Shown here: piece after piece, positions 9,093 to 17,852 of the stretch
Position numbering within the stretch: the first letter of the stretch is position 1
How the letters are laid out: each line of letters starts with the position of its first letter
Source: Sphingomonas faeni
GTDB lineage: Bacteria > Pseudomonadota > Alphaproteobacteria > Sphingomonadales > Sphingomonadaceae
Assembly: GCF_003053745.1 (NCBI RefSeq)
Contig: NZ_QAYE01000012.1
Coordinates: 1-54,927, forward strand
Length of the DNA stretch: 54,927 nt
Direction: 5' to 3'
The notes under the pieces: generated by a model
The model's database searches: none
What the model was told of the DNA's origin: nothing
What the model saw: the letters and a program-made list of their open reading frames with translations, nothing else
Translations under genes and position numbers: made by a program

Positions 9093-10119
9093 GAGCTTGC
9101 GGGTATCGCGACCCGTTCGCGAGATCGATCACTCCGGTGTCCTCGATCTGGAGGCGTTGATAGCGACGGAAGAGCCGGTGATCCTGCGCGGGCTCGCCGC
9201 CGACTGGCCGCTGGTCCAGGCCGGACGCAGGTCGCCGCAAGAGGCTGCCGCCTATCTGCGCCGGTTCGACGCTGGCCGTCCCGTCACTGGCTATGTCGGC
9301 GATCCCGCGATCAGGGGACGCTTCCATTATGACGAGACCGCCACCGCGATGAACTTCACCGCCAAGCGGATCGCGCTTGGCGACTTCCTCGATTCCGTGC
9401 TTGGTCATCTCGGCGACGCTGAGGCACCCGCTTATTATATCGGTTCCACCGATCTCGACACCTATCTCCCCGAGTTCCGCGCCGAGAACGACCTGGTGCC
9501 GCACGGCAACGTGTTCGATCGCCACCCGTCGCTCGCCAGCATCTGGATTGGCAACCGCACGATCGCGTCCGCGCATCATGACATGTCGAACAACGCGGCG
9601 GTCTGCGCAGTCGGGCGACGACGCTTCACGCTGTTCCCACCGGATCAGGTCGCCAACCTCTATCCTGGCCCGCTTGCGCCTACGCCGGGTGGACAAGTCG
9701 TGAGCATGGTCGATTTCGCCGCGCCCGATCTCGATGCCTATCCACGCTTCGCCGCTGCGGTCGCCGCCGGATCGGTGGCGGATCTGGAGGTGGGAGACGT
9801 CCTCGTCTATCCGGCTTTGTGGTGGCACCATGTCGAGGCGCTCGACGACTTCAACGTGCTCGTGAACTATTGGTGGAACGCGGCGCCCGCCTTCATGGAT
9901 ACGCCGATGGACACGATGCTGCACGCTCTGTTGAGCCTGCGCGACCGGCCCGCGCACGAGAAGCGCGCGTGGCGCGCGATGTTCGATCATTACGTGTTCG
10001 GCGATGCGGAGGCGGTCGCAGCGCATCTACCACCGCCTGCGCGCGGACCGCTCGCACCGCTCGACGAGCCCGGCGCACGTCAGTTGCGCGCCTACCTGCT
10101 GCACCGGCTGAACCGATGA
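9085..10119 (+). CDS. Cupin-like (JmjC-type) putative Fe(II)/2-oxoglutarate oxygenase
   Basis: A 344-residue protein of the Cupin_8/JmjC-like fold. The N-terminal EEPVILRGLAADWPLV is the standard opening of the family. The predicted metal ligands are H164-x-D166 (in AHHDMSNN) and a distal His at 248 or 249 (WWHHVEAL). RRFTLFPPDQVANLYPGPL matches the region around the 2-oxoglutarate pocket in FIH-like proteins. It overlaps sapC by 8 nt at the start and the halogenase by 4 nt (ATGA) at the end, so the three are one translational unit. It could hydroxylate a protein or a small molecule. The oxygenase activity is inferred from fold and residues only. Confidence 0.88.
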   Translation: MTESLRVSRPVREIDHSGVLDLEALIATEEPVILRGLAADWPLVQAGRRSPQEAAAYLRRFDAGRPVTGYVGDPAIRGRFHYDETATAMNFTAKRIALGDFLDSVLGHLGDAEAPAYYIGSTDLDTYLPEFRAENDLVPHGNVFDRHPSLASIWIGNRTIASAHHDMSNNAAVCAVGRRRFTLFPPDQVANLYPGPLAPTPGGQVVSMVDFAAPDLDAYPRFAAAVAAGSVADLEVGDVLVYPALWWHHVEALDDFNVLVNYWWNAAPAFMDTPMDTMLHALLSLRDRPAHEKRAWRAMFDHYVFGDAEAVAAHLPPPARGPLAPLDEPGARQLRAYLLHRLNR

Positions 10120-11615
10120 ACCATACTTCTGAACCTCCACGTACCCGCGTCATCGTCGCGGGTGGTGGCACCGCGGGGTGGATCGCTGCCGCAGCAATCG
10201 TGCGCCAGCTCGGGCCCCTGGTCGATGTGACGCTCGTTGAATCGGACGAGATCGGCACCGTCGGCGTCGGCGAATCCACCATACCGACCGCGCGCAGTTT
10301 CCACGCGTTTCTCGGCATCGACGAGGCCGCGTTCATGCGTGCCACGCAAGCCACCTTCAAGCTCGGCATCGCATTCGAGAACTGGCGCCAGGTCGGCGAC
10401 CGCTATTTCCATCCGTTCGGCAGCGTCGGCAGGTCGGTGGCTATCGCCGACTTCCAGCATTTCTGGCTGGAGGCACGCGCACGCGGGTTCGGTGGCGCGT
10501 ACGGCGACTATTCGCTCGAACAGCAGGCTGCCGGCGCGGGCCTCTTCGGTCACGACGAGCAGCATTCGCTGGCCTACGCCTATCACCTCGATGCGACTGC
10601 CTATGCCCGGTTCCTGCGCACGCTGGCCGAACCCTGCGGCGTCCAGCGCGTCGAAGGACGCATCGAACGGGTCGAACGGGACGGCGAGGGGGGCAATATC
10701 GCCGCGCTCGTCTTGGCATCGGGTGAGCGGATCGCGGGCGACATCTTCATCGATTGCACCGGCTTCCGCGCGCTTCTGACCGAAGGCGCGCTCGGGACTG
10801 GCTTTGAGGACTGGTCGGAGTGGCTTTCGACCGACCGGGCGCTTGCCGTGCAGACGGAGACGGTCGCCCCCCCCGTGCCGTACACGCGTGCGATCGCGCA
10901 CGATGCCGGCTGGCGCTGGCAGATCCCGCTCCAGAAGCGAACCGGCAACGGCCTCGTCTATTCCAGCGCGCATATGAGCGACGACGAGGCGCACGCGACA
11001 TTGATCGGTGCTCTGGATGGCCGTCCGCTGTTCGAGCCGCGATCGCTCCGTTTCCGCTCCGGGATGCGACGCCAGGCCTGGAACCGAAACTGTATCGCGC
11101 TGGGTCTGGCGGCGGGATTCATCGAGCCCCTCGAGTCGACCAGCATTCATCTGATCATGAATGCGGTGATCCGCCTGATACAGCTGTTCCCATTCCGGGG
11201 CGACGATCACGTCGCACTCGCGGCGCGCTTCAACGCGCAGTCCCGGCACGAGTGGGAGCATGTGCGCGACTTCATCATCCTCCATTACCACGTCACCCAA
11301 CGTGACGATTCTCGGTTCTGGCGCGACTGCGCGCGCATGACGATCCCCGATAGCCTCGCTGAGCGGATCGCACTCTTCGCGAACACCGCTGGCGCCTGGC
11401 AGGGACAGGACGACCTGTTCAGGATCGATTCCTGGGTCTCAGTCATGCTCGGGCAAGGCGTTGAGCCCCGCGCGCATCATCGCATCGCGCGCATCATTAA
11501 GGAACAGGAGTTGCAAACCTCCTTTGCAGATCTTTCCAGAGGAATAACGAGTACAATGCGGGCGCTACCGCGACATTGCGATTTCCTAGCGCGGTATTGC
11601 CTGGCTGACGGCTGA
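10116..11615 (+). CDS. FAD-dependent tryptophan-halogenase family protein
   Basis: Predicted 499-residue flavin-dependent halogenase (PF04820). The start is ATG 10116, overlapping the preceding stop as ATGA; the open frame further upstream lies inside the cupin gene. It has the FAD-binding GGGTAGW (residues 16-22) and a catalytic lysine at K82 in ATFKLGIAF, equivalent by motif to the lysine of PrnA/RebH. It also has WxWxIP at 266-271 and EPLEST at 337-342. All signature residues are intact, so it is probably active and needs a partner flavin reductase, which is not in the window. Family members in TonB-receptor loci (such as the BrvH-like group) accept indole-type substrates in vitro, but the natural substrate is unknown. 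Confidence 0.92.
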   Translation: MNHTSEPPRTRVIVAGGGTAGWIAAAAIVRQLGPLVDVTLVESDEIGTVGVGESTIPTARSFHAFLGIDEAAFMRATQATFKLGIAFENWRQVGDRYFHPFGSVGRSVAIADFQHFWLEARARGFGGAYGDYSLEQQAAGAGLFGHDEQHSLAYAYHLDATAYARFLRTLAEPCGVQRVEGRIERVERDGEGGNIAALVLASGERIAGDIFIDCTGFRALLTEGALGTGFEDWSEWLSTDRALAVQTETVAPPVPYTRAIAHDAGWRWQIPLQKRTGNGLVYSSAHMSDDEAHATLIGALDGRPLFEPRSLRFRSGMRRQAWNRNCIALGLAAGFIEPLESTSIHLIMNAVIRLIQLFPFRGDDHVALAARFNAQSRHEWEHVRDFIILHYHVTQRDDSRFWRDCARMTIPDSLAERIALFANTAGAWQGQDDLFRIDSWVSVMLGQGVEPRAHHRIARIIKEQELQTSFADLSRGITSTMRALPRHCDFLARYCLADG

Positions 11616-12109
11616 TGCATCACGTAGCCACTGCTTTCGACGGATATTCTACAAGACGGGAATACTCTAGGGTGTGGAGAAGGCGCCCACTAACAAGGGT
11701 TTCTGGATCCGCAAGGCACTGATATCTCTCAGCCATCCGCGCTGCTGTTTCCAAAGGCGGCGCTACACCTTCTCTCACGATGAACCGCCGTCCGAAGTTG
11801 GGAAGCGTAAACGGGCACCGGAGTGTCCGGAAGTGAGTCGGCGTCAATCGAAGTTCGAAGGTGCATGCCCGGAAGCCCGCGTGCGCATGTTCCTCGGCAA
11901 TCCACTGCAAAAATCGACAGCGGCATCGCACCGGCTTCCTGTACATCATCGAAATGCTTCACTTCGAAGCGATTGCCGGTCATGGCCTTGGCCTTCTCCC
12001 GTACGCGCAGCCGGGCAGTATGGTCGATATTGAAGCTGTACGCCTGCCCGGGTGAAACGCAATAACGCTCAACCCTACGCTGCGAGCATCCGGGGCAAAG
12101 CCGACCGTA
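11616..12109. other. Intergenic region with one repeat copy
   Basis: About 490 bp between the convergent halogenase and DUF885 genes. Open frames here are short and on both strands, with no start context or recognisable motif. The only structure I can support is the intergenic repeat copy around 11779-11829. I see no clear terminator. Confidence 0.5.
11779..11829. repeat. Intergenic repeat, copy A
   Basis: This 51-bp stretch beginning gatgaac aligns without gaps to 13970-14020 with 34 identical bases by hand count. The best-preserved blocks are gatgaac, gaagtt and gtccg. On the minus strand both encode TLPNFxRxFI in otherwise unrelated short open frames, which shows that the similarity is at DNA level in non-coding sequence. 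The two copies bracket the DUF885 gene in the same orientation. Confidence 0.5.
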
Positions 12110-13834
12110 TCAGCGTGATTTCTCTGCCGCGATCCACTTTATCATCTCGGCTTCCATCGCTGGCAAAGGGACTGAGCCCATGTTGAGCAGGGCGTCGTGA
12201 AAGCGGCGCTGGTCGAAGCGGTCGCCCAATTCCGCCTCCGCCTTCGCGCGCAGCTCGCGCATCTTCATCTCGCCGAGCTTATAGGCAAGCGCCTGGCCCG
12301 GCCAGCTGATGTATCGGTCGACTTCGATCTCGACGTCGAGCTTCGCGAGCGCCGTGTGTTCGGTGAGATAGTCGATCGCCTGCTCCCGGCTCCACCCCAT
12401 CGAGTGGATGCCGGTGTCGATGACGAGGCGCGCGGCACGCCACATCTCGAAGGTCTCGCGACCGAATTCCTCATACGGGGTGCGGTACATGCCGAGCTTG
12501 GTGCCGAGCCATTCCGAATAGAGCCCCCAGCCTTCGCCATAGCCCGAGAAGTACGTCTGACGGCGAAAGGCGGGACGGCTGGGCGCTTCCAATGCCATTG
12601 CGGCTTGATGGCTATGACCGGGGACACATTCGTGCAGCGTCAGCGCAACGATGTTGTAGAGCGGGCGAGACTTCAGGTCGTAGGTATTCATGAGGCATGC
12701 GCTGAGCCCACCGCGACCCGAGGTGTAGACCGGCGCGATCGCGTCGGGCACCGGCTGGATGGTGAAGCGATAACGGGGAAGGGTTGTAAAAACGTCCTTC
12801 AGACGTCCGTCCATCCGCTTCGCTACATAGGCCGAGAAGCCGAGCAGTTCGTCGGGGGTTCGGGCGTAGAATTGCGGGTCGCTGCGTAAGAATGCGAGAA
12901 AGTCGGCGAAGCTGCCTTTAAAGCCGGTGGTGGCAATCGTCGCCTTCATGTCGGCGTCGATGCGCGAAACTTCTTTGAGGCCGATCTGATGGATCGCCTC
13001 CGGTGTGAGCTCGAGGGTCGTGTATTCGCGGATCTGACTTTTGTAGAACGACTTGCCGTCAGGCAGTGCAGTGGCGCTGACCGTCGTGCGCGTTCCGGGC
13101 AAGTAGGTGCCGCGGTAGAAGACGAGGAGCTTCGCATAGGCGGGGGCCGCGGCGTCGTCGACCGCAGCCAGTCCCTCGGCGCGCAGCCTCGCCTGCTGGC
13201 TAGCCGGAATCGAAGCCGGCATCGTCTTGAACGGTTCGGCGAGCGGGTTGTCGGCGCCCGGCTTGGTAAAGGCGGCGATGGTCGCATCGCGTCCGGCGAG
13301 TGACACGCGTGGCGGCGTGAAGCCGCGCTTTAGTCCAGCGCGCATGTTGGCGATGTTCTGGCCGAACCAGCGCGGCACGTCCTTAACCCGGCCGATGTAC
13401 CGACGATAGTCGTCGGCGGTCTCGAGAGGGGCATAGGGCTTCACTTCGCCCCAGAAGTAGGAATCGCTGTTGAGCGGCGCCTCGTAGGTGCGGAAGTCGA
13501 TGTTCGCGACTTCCCCGCGGAGCGATTCCTCGAGGACGAGGGCGTTCAATCGTTCTTCGGGCGAAAGTTGCGCCGCAGGAATACGCGCGATGCGGTCGAG
13601 AACTGCGCTCCAGTAGCTGCGCCGGCGCGCCCAGTCACCGGGGGTGACGGCGGGGAAATGATCATCGGACTTGCTGCGCAAGCCGTCCGCAATCTGCGCG
13701 CGCTCCTTCTGTCGCCATTCCCATTCAGCGTCATAGATCGCCTTAAGCTGCGCATCCGCCGAGCTCGGCTGCGCCCATGCCGTTGCTGGAGCAAGTGCGA
13801 CAAGCACCGTCGCGGCCACATATTCAGACCTCAT
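12110..13834 (-). CDS. Secreted DUF885-family metallopeptidase-like protein
   Basis: Predicted 574-residue protein of the DUF885 family. The start is ATG 13834, giving a signal peptide (MRSEYVAATVLVALAPATAWA, cleaved before QPSS). The frame is open to 14110, but that extension runs through the intergenic repeat and is not credible. The zinc-binding motif HECVPGH is at residues 401-407, followed by SHQ and then the downstream GEGWGLYSEWLG segment that supplies the further ligand region in M32-like peptidases. Length is normal for the family. It is alone on its strand between an intergenic region and an IS element, with no operon partners. It is probably a periplasmic peptidase; the substrate is unknown. 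Confidence 0.88.
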   Translation of the reverse strand: MRSEYVAATVLVALAPATAWAQPSSADAQLKAIYDAEWEWRQKERAQIADGLRSKSDDHFPAVTPGDWARRRSYWSAVLDRIARIPAAQLSPEERLNALVLEESLRGEVANIDFRTYEAPLNSDSYFWGEVKPYAPLETADDYRRYIGRVKDVPRWFGQNIANMRAGLKRGFTPPRVSLAGRDATIAAFTKPGADNPLAEPFKTMPASIPASQQARLRAEGLAAVDDAAAPAYAKLLVFYRGTYLPGTRTTVSATALPDGKSFYKSQIREYTTLELTPEAIHQIGLKEVSRIDADMKATIATTGFKGSFADFLAFLRSDPQFYARTPDELLGFSAYVAKRMDGRLKDVFTTLPRYRFTIQPVPDAIAPVYTSGRGGLSACLMNTYDLKSRPLYNIVALTLHECVPGHSHQAAMALEAPSRPAFRRQTYFSGYGEGWGLYSEWLGTKLGMYRTPYEEFGRETFEMWRAARLVIDTGIHSMGWSREQAIDYLTEHTALAKLDVEIEVDRYISWPGQALAYKLGEMKMRELRAKAEAELGDRFDQRRFHDALLNMGSVPLPAMEAEMIKWIAAEKSR

Positions 13835-13969
13835 CGTGTCCCCATTTTCCGCTTGTTGCGGCAGTCGTATCTCCCTCGGTCGGCAAGGGAAAGCGCGCCA
13901 GCTTTGCTTTCGTCGGCGCCGTGAAATTCGAATGTGTCGTGTCTTCGTTGTAGCATCTTGCCAGCTGTG

Positions 13970-14020
13970 GATGAACGAACGGCTGAAGTTAGGAAGAGTG
14001 TAGGATAGTCTGAGCGTCCG
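13970..14020. repeat. Intergenic repeat, copy B
   Basis: Second copy of the repeat described at 11779-11829, in the same orientation. Just past it, ccgcatttgggtcgtaagcgg can fold on a short CCGC/GCGG stem. Copy A has a related but more diverged continuation. Confidence 0.5.
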
Positions 14021-14055
14021 CATTTGGGTCGTAAGCGGAATGGCCGGATGGCACG

Positions 14056-14277
14056 TTATGGACGCTGACAGCGTAGGCCCAGAACAGTGCCAAAAGTCAC
14101 TAGTCCGCAAGCTAGAGCGAAATAGAGACTCCCTGCGAGTACCCCTAATCCCGACAGTCCGTCGTGAGAAGCGGTATGCAAATACCGCTCAGTCAGAGCC
14201 ACCTTCATTGGGTAGAAGCCCGTGGGGAGAGCAATAGCACCGAGCAAAGTGGCAAGACCAAGCCGTTTCAACGTCAT
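14056..14277 (-). CDS. Possible small two-helix membrane protein
   Basis: A 73-residue frame with two hydrophobic segments (LATLLGAIALPTGFY near residues 8-22 and VLAGSLYFALACGLVTFGTVLGL near 46-68) separated by a polar loop, which looks like a small inner-membrane protein. There is no convincing ribosome site upstream of the ATG and I recognise no family. It lies between the DUF885 gene and the IS110 transposase. It could be a chance frame. Confidence 0.3.
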   Translation of the reverse strand: MTLKRLGLATLLGAIALPTGFYPMKVALTERYLHTASHDGLSGLGVLAGSLYFALACGLVTFGTVLGLRCQRP

Positions 14278-14550
14278 CTAAAAAGACTGCCAGCATAAAC
14301 GAACGTATGGCTCGCCCCGTTTGCAAGTGAGATTTTTGATGATCTGATTAGTCTGCGCCAACGTATGCGGTCTCGTAGGCAAGCCCACGGCCAAGATGGA
14401 AATCCGCGCGTCTGGAGCCTCATAATGTCCACGGCATCGAGTGCCAATTCATTCATCGGGCCTTCCAAACGCCGATCGACTATCAGGCCATCTCCAATCC
14501 TTCCTGCAAACCTCGTGGGCTACGCGTGATACCTCACGCTGCCGAACTGT
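14278..14550. other. Intergenic, no supported gene
   Basis: About 270 bp between the small membrane frame and the IS110 transposase stop. It probably includes one end of the IS element, but I could not identify subterminal inverted repeats or the insertion junction by eye. Confidence 0.4.
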
Positions 14551-15591
14551 TTATATTGCAACGGGGTAGTTACGCTGAAATGGCATGTCTCTGCGCAGGG
14601 CAGCCCACGCGATGCGAGCGAGTTTGTTGGCAAGCGCCACCACGATGGCATTGCGATGCACGCCTCGTTCGATCATCCCCTGTAACCATCGTCCAAGCGG
14701 CGTGTCGCCTTTGGACAAGGACGGCAATGCAGCTCTGGCGCCATGGATGAGCAGCGTACGCAAATACGTGTTGCCGCGTTTCGAGATACCCAAGAGGCGC
14801 GGCTTGCCGCCCGTTGTGTGTTGGCGAGGGACTAGGCCGAGCCAAGCGCCGAGATCTCGGGCTTTGCTGAAGCTGCTACCATCGCCGACCGCGGCTACCA
14901 GCGCGGTTGCATTGAGTACGCCAATGCCTGGAATGGTCGTCAGTCGACGCATCGTAGCGTTGCTGCCCGCCATCTCGACGAACTCCCCGTTTAACATTTC
15001 GATCTTCGTATCGAGTTGCTTCCATTCCGCACGCATTTCCGCGATCAACCGGCTCATACGCGACGATAGGGTGTTGTCACCCTCAGTGAGCAAATCGTCG
15101 ATGCCCTGCTCAAGCTTGCGCCGCCCGACCGGGAAGCTCACCCCACGTTCAAACAGAACCGCGCGAAGTTGATTTATCAAGTTGGTCCGTTCAGCCACCA
15201 GGCGCGATCGCGCGCGGTATAGGGTCTGGATGTCCAACTGATCCTGCGTCTTCAGCTCGACGAAGCGCATCGTCGGTCGAGAGGCCGCTTCAGCAATCCC
15301 TTCCGCGTCCCGATCATCGTTCTTTTGCGCCTTCACGTACGGACGGACATACTCCGGCGACATCAGCCGTACCTCGTGACCGCTTGCAGCAAACAGTCGG
15401 CCAAAATGATGCGCTCCGCAGCAGGCCTCCATCCCGATCACGCAGGTCGGAAGCTTTGCCACGTAGTCGATCAGTGTCTGGCGTCGCAGCGACCGGCGCA
15501 GGACAACTGTGCCCCGCTCATCGACACCGACCATGCTGCAAAAGGTTTTGCCCAGATCAATTCCAAGGATTGCAATAGACGCGATAGACAT
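14551..15591 (-). mobile_element. IS110-family insertion sequence, transposase gene
   Basis: A complete 346-residue IS110-family transposase. The N-terminal RuvC-like DEDD domain starts ILGIDLGKTF (Asp12), with the conserved YVRPYVKAQKNDDRDAEGIAEAASR segment. The C-terminal Transposase_20 domain contains TIPGIGVLNATALVAAVG and LGLVPRQHTTGGKPRLLGISKRGN. Length is normal and the frame is intact, so the element may be active. IS110 elements lack classical terminal inverted repeats and often make no target duplication, so only the coding part is delimited here. The upstream flank (15592-15700) probably holds the rest of the element. Confidence 0.92.
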
Positions 15592-15901
15592 CGACTCGCT
15601 CCTTCCTTTTCAAAGATCGGCATCATATCCGATGCTGGATAAGGGGCGAGCCATCCCATAATGTCTGCAATCGGCAGGCGCCTGGCCAACGCATAACGCC
15701 CCGATGTGGGCGTACTCACACTACGGTTATCGCACGTCTGGCGAACGCTATGCCGACGACGCGCCGCGCGTCCCTCAGATCGGCGCCACGCCCTTGCGCT
15801 CGTCTTCGCAGACCCGTGGGTGGCTCATTCGCGACAACTGACCGCGAACGACGAAATATCGGTCGTTCCACGTGACGGGGTGGCCGGAAGTGCCGACACC
15901 G
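15592..15901. other. Intergenic region upstream of the IS110 transposase
   Basis: About 310 bp between the IS110 start codon and the exonuclease stop. It includes gcatcatatccgatgc (GCATC/GATGC short stem), probably within the IS end. No coding frame here is convincing. Confidence 0.4.
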
Positions 15902-16465
15902 TCAGCCTCCACGACGGTATTGCTCCGCCAGCTCCGTCGCTGCGCCTCGAACCGCAAGCCATCGTTGACGCTCCGCCTCGGCGTCCGCCAGTGCTCTATG
16001 AGCTGGCGCCTTGCCGCGCGCGCGCACCTCGATCAGCGTGACCAGATTCTCGACCGTTGCGTCCAGCAAGTCGGACGGGACACTGGGGGCAAGGATCATG
16101 CGGGCATCTTCGTCGATGGCATCATCGGTGTCGCGAAAGCGAAGCGCGCGCCGGTCGAGGCCCGCGCCACGAAGCAGGACGCTAAGCCATTTCCCGTCCC
16201 AGGATGGCGCGCTAGCGAGGAGGTCGTGGCCGGAAAGTACGTCGATCATGCGCTGCGCAACTACGTCATGGGGCTCTCCTGCGCGCAGCAGCGTGCTGCG
16301 AGAAATATGATGGATAGCCTCCGCGTCTTCGTGCCAGTCGGTCCACGATGGTGCTGGGCGGATGAGGTGGGTCTCGGACCGCCCGTCCGCAAACACCCAC
16401 GCCACCTCGATCGGGTAGCTTTGCTTGGCGAGCGACGACGCTTCGAAGTCGAGAAAAACCAGCAT
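15902..16465 (-). CDS. DEDDh 3'-5' exonuclease domain protein
   Basis: Predicted 187-residue DnaQ-like exonuclease. I start it at ATG 16465 because the fold begins at once with MLVFLDFEASSL; the frame is open to 16597, but that extension is Arg-rich and unlikely. All five DEDDh residues are visible: D6 and E8 (Exo I, LDFEA), D90 (Exo II, APSWDGKWL), H156 and D161 (Exo III, HRALADA). It is a stand-alone exonuclease rather than a polymerase subunit. It lies between an IS110 element and a tyrosine recombinase, all on the minus strand. The role is unknown; nucleic-acid turnover or mobile-element function are both possible. Confidence 0.8.
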   Translation of the reverse strand: MLVFLDFEASSLAKQSYPIEVAWVFADGRSETHLIRPAPSWTDWHEDAEAIHHISRSTLLRAGEPHDVVAQRMIDVLSGHDLLASAPSWDGKWLSVLLRGAGLDRRALRFRDTDDAIDEDARMILAPSVPSDLLDATVENLVTLIEVRARGKAPAHRALADAEAERQRWLAVRGAATELAEQYRRGG

Positions 16466-16619
16466 GAGATCGTTAGCAGCCTTCGCGGGACGGTCCGAAT
16501 TGATAGTGCATTGGCGTCTCCGCCGCCATGGCTGGGCATAAGCTGAGCCGCGACGGCCAAGGCGCTTTCCACAGACCTGTGCGCGCCTACCGACCAAATC
16601 TAATGGGGTCGACTACTAG

Positions 16620-16657
16620 ACATGTATTTATGTCGACATGTCGATTATCATACATGT
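16620..16657. repeat. Three ACATGT palindromes at exact 16-bp spacing
   Basis: ACATGT occurs at 16620-16625, 16636-16641 and 16652-16657, with 10-nt spacers, in the gap between the exonuclease start and the recombinase stop. The surrounding segment is AT-rich compared with its neighbours. The regular spacing suggests a protein-binding array, either an operator for the exonuclease gene or accessory sites for recombination. Confidence 0.5.
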
Positions 16658-16708
16658 GAGGAGGTCCGCTTGTGATGGGCAGGCAGGACACGCTTAATAA
16701 TCAGGGAC

Positions 16709-17743
16709 TTACAGAAATCGCTGTCCCGCATGATCCTTGAAGAGATCCGCATTACGGACATAGTCGGCGAGCACCTGCACTGATTTATGCCGGCTCACCT
16801 CTTGTAGTTTGAAGATCGTCGCCCCTTGCGACGCGCCCTCGGTGAGGAACCCTGCGCGTAAGGAATGCCCCGCAAAGTGCGTCGGATCATAGCCGGCTGC
16901 CGCTGCATGATGCTGGACCAGGCGCGCGATCGCCCGGTCCGACATCGCGGCGGGCGTCATCGCGTCGCGCCGCGACAGGCGACGAAACAGCGGTCCCTCG
17001 GCATGCCCGGCCGCAGCCATCCAGGCGAGAAGCAACGCCTTGGGTCGAATGCGCGAGCCTTCGGGGATCGCGATGACAATGCCCTGCCGGGCCTGATCGG
17101 TCTTGGAATGGGCAATCGTCACTCTGAGCCCTTCGGGTACGATCCCGATATGCTCGACCTGCAGGGCGACAATCTCGGACCGCCGCAACGCGGCCGCCAT
17201 GCCGATCGCCAGGATCGCACGATCGCGTAACGCTCGCAGCCCTTCGCCTTCGATAGCGGCCAGCATGTTACGGAGCGCGGCCGCGTCTGCGGGATGCTTT
17301 TGCCGTTTGGCACCGCCATGTTCCGCGCGAATGCCGGCGAGCACTTCGGCCAGGCGCCCAGCGGTCGGCATGGCGGTCGGCGCGGGATACCCGCCAGCGC
17401 GGTGATGATGCCCGATCGCCGCCACCCGCCGATTGATCGTCGACGGGTTGAGCCCGGCAGTTGCCTGATCACTGGCAAAGACAGCGACGACATCAGGCGT
17501 CGCCGGCAAAGAGGTCAGGCCGTGCTGCGTGCACCACGCCGTGAAGATCGCCCAATCGGAGTCATATGCGCGCCGCGTCGCGCCAGCGCGGGCGGCTTTG
17601 GCGTATGCGGCCGCCCGCTCAATCTTTTCATGGAGAATCGCAGGGAGCGTCGGCTCGTCGGGATCTACCGTAACGAGCGCGGTTGGTGCCAGCGCGAGGT
17701 CCAGATCGACCGGCGTTGGCTCGAGGGGGTGTGGAGCGACCAT
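16709..17743 (-). CDS. Tyrosine recombinase / integrase
   Basis: A 344-residue phage-integrase-type recombinase. The N-terminal SAM-like core-binding domain covers about residues 35-140. The catalytic domain has the complete set R187 (ALRRSEI), K214 (HSKTDQ), H293 and R296 (HSLRAGF), H319 (SRHKS) and nucleophile Y328 (LADYVRNADLF). The motif set and the C-terminal FKDHAGQRFL are typical of stand-alone recombinases on plasmids and genomic islands of sphingomonads. No tRNA or att duplication is visible, so I cannot say whether it marks an island boundary. Short phased repeats lie on both sides of the gene. Confidence 0.9.
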   Translation of the reverse strand: MVAPHPLEPTPVDLDLALAPTALVTVDPDEPTLPAILHEKIERAAAYAKAARAGATRRAYDSDWAIFTAWCTQHGLTSLPATPDVVAVFASDQATAGLNPSTINRRVAAIGHHHRAGGYPAPTAMPTAGRLAEVLAGIRAEHGGAKRQKHPADAAALRNMLAAIEGEGLRALRDRAILAIGMAAALRRSEIVALQVEHIGIVPEGLRVTIAHSKTDQARQGIVIAIPEGSRIRPKALLLAWMAAAGHAEGPLFRRLSRRDAMTPAAMSDRAIARLVQHHAAAAGYDPTHFAGHSLRAGFLTEGASQGATIFKLQEVSRHKSVQVLADYVRNADLFKDHAGQRFL

Positions 17744-17819
17744 ATAAGCGTGTGTGCCACGCTCGCTTTCGGCGCGCTACCTTTTCGTCCGAGAATGACA
17801 GTTATCGGACACAGAGGGT

Positions 17820-17852
17820 GGTTATTAGGGTTATGCTGGTTATGAGGGTTTA
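17820..17852. repeat. GGTTAT repeats with 9-bp period
   Basis: GGTTAT at 17820, 17829 and 17838, followed by GGTTTA at 17847, all exactly 9 bp apart, about 80 bp upstream of the recombinase start codon (read as ATAACC on its strand). A short iteron-like array that may bind the recombinase or a regulator. Confidence 0.45.

Noticed and set aside
11620..11949. Minus-strand frame containing TLPNFGRRFI
   Set aside because: The same peptide appears upstream of the DUF885 start in another short frame, so it reflects the DNA repeat and not a gene.
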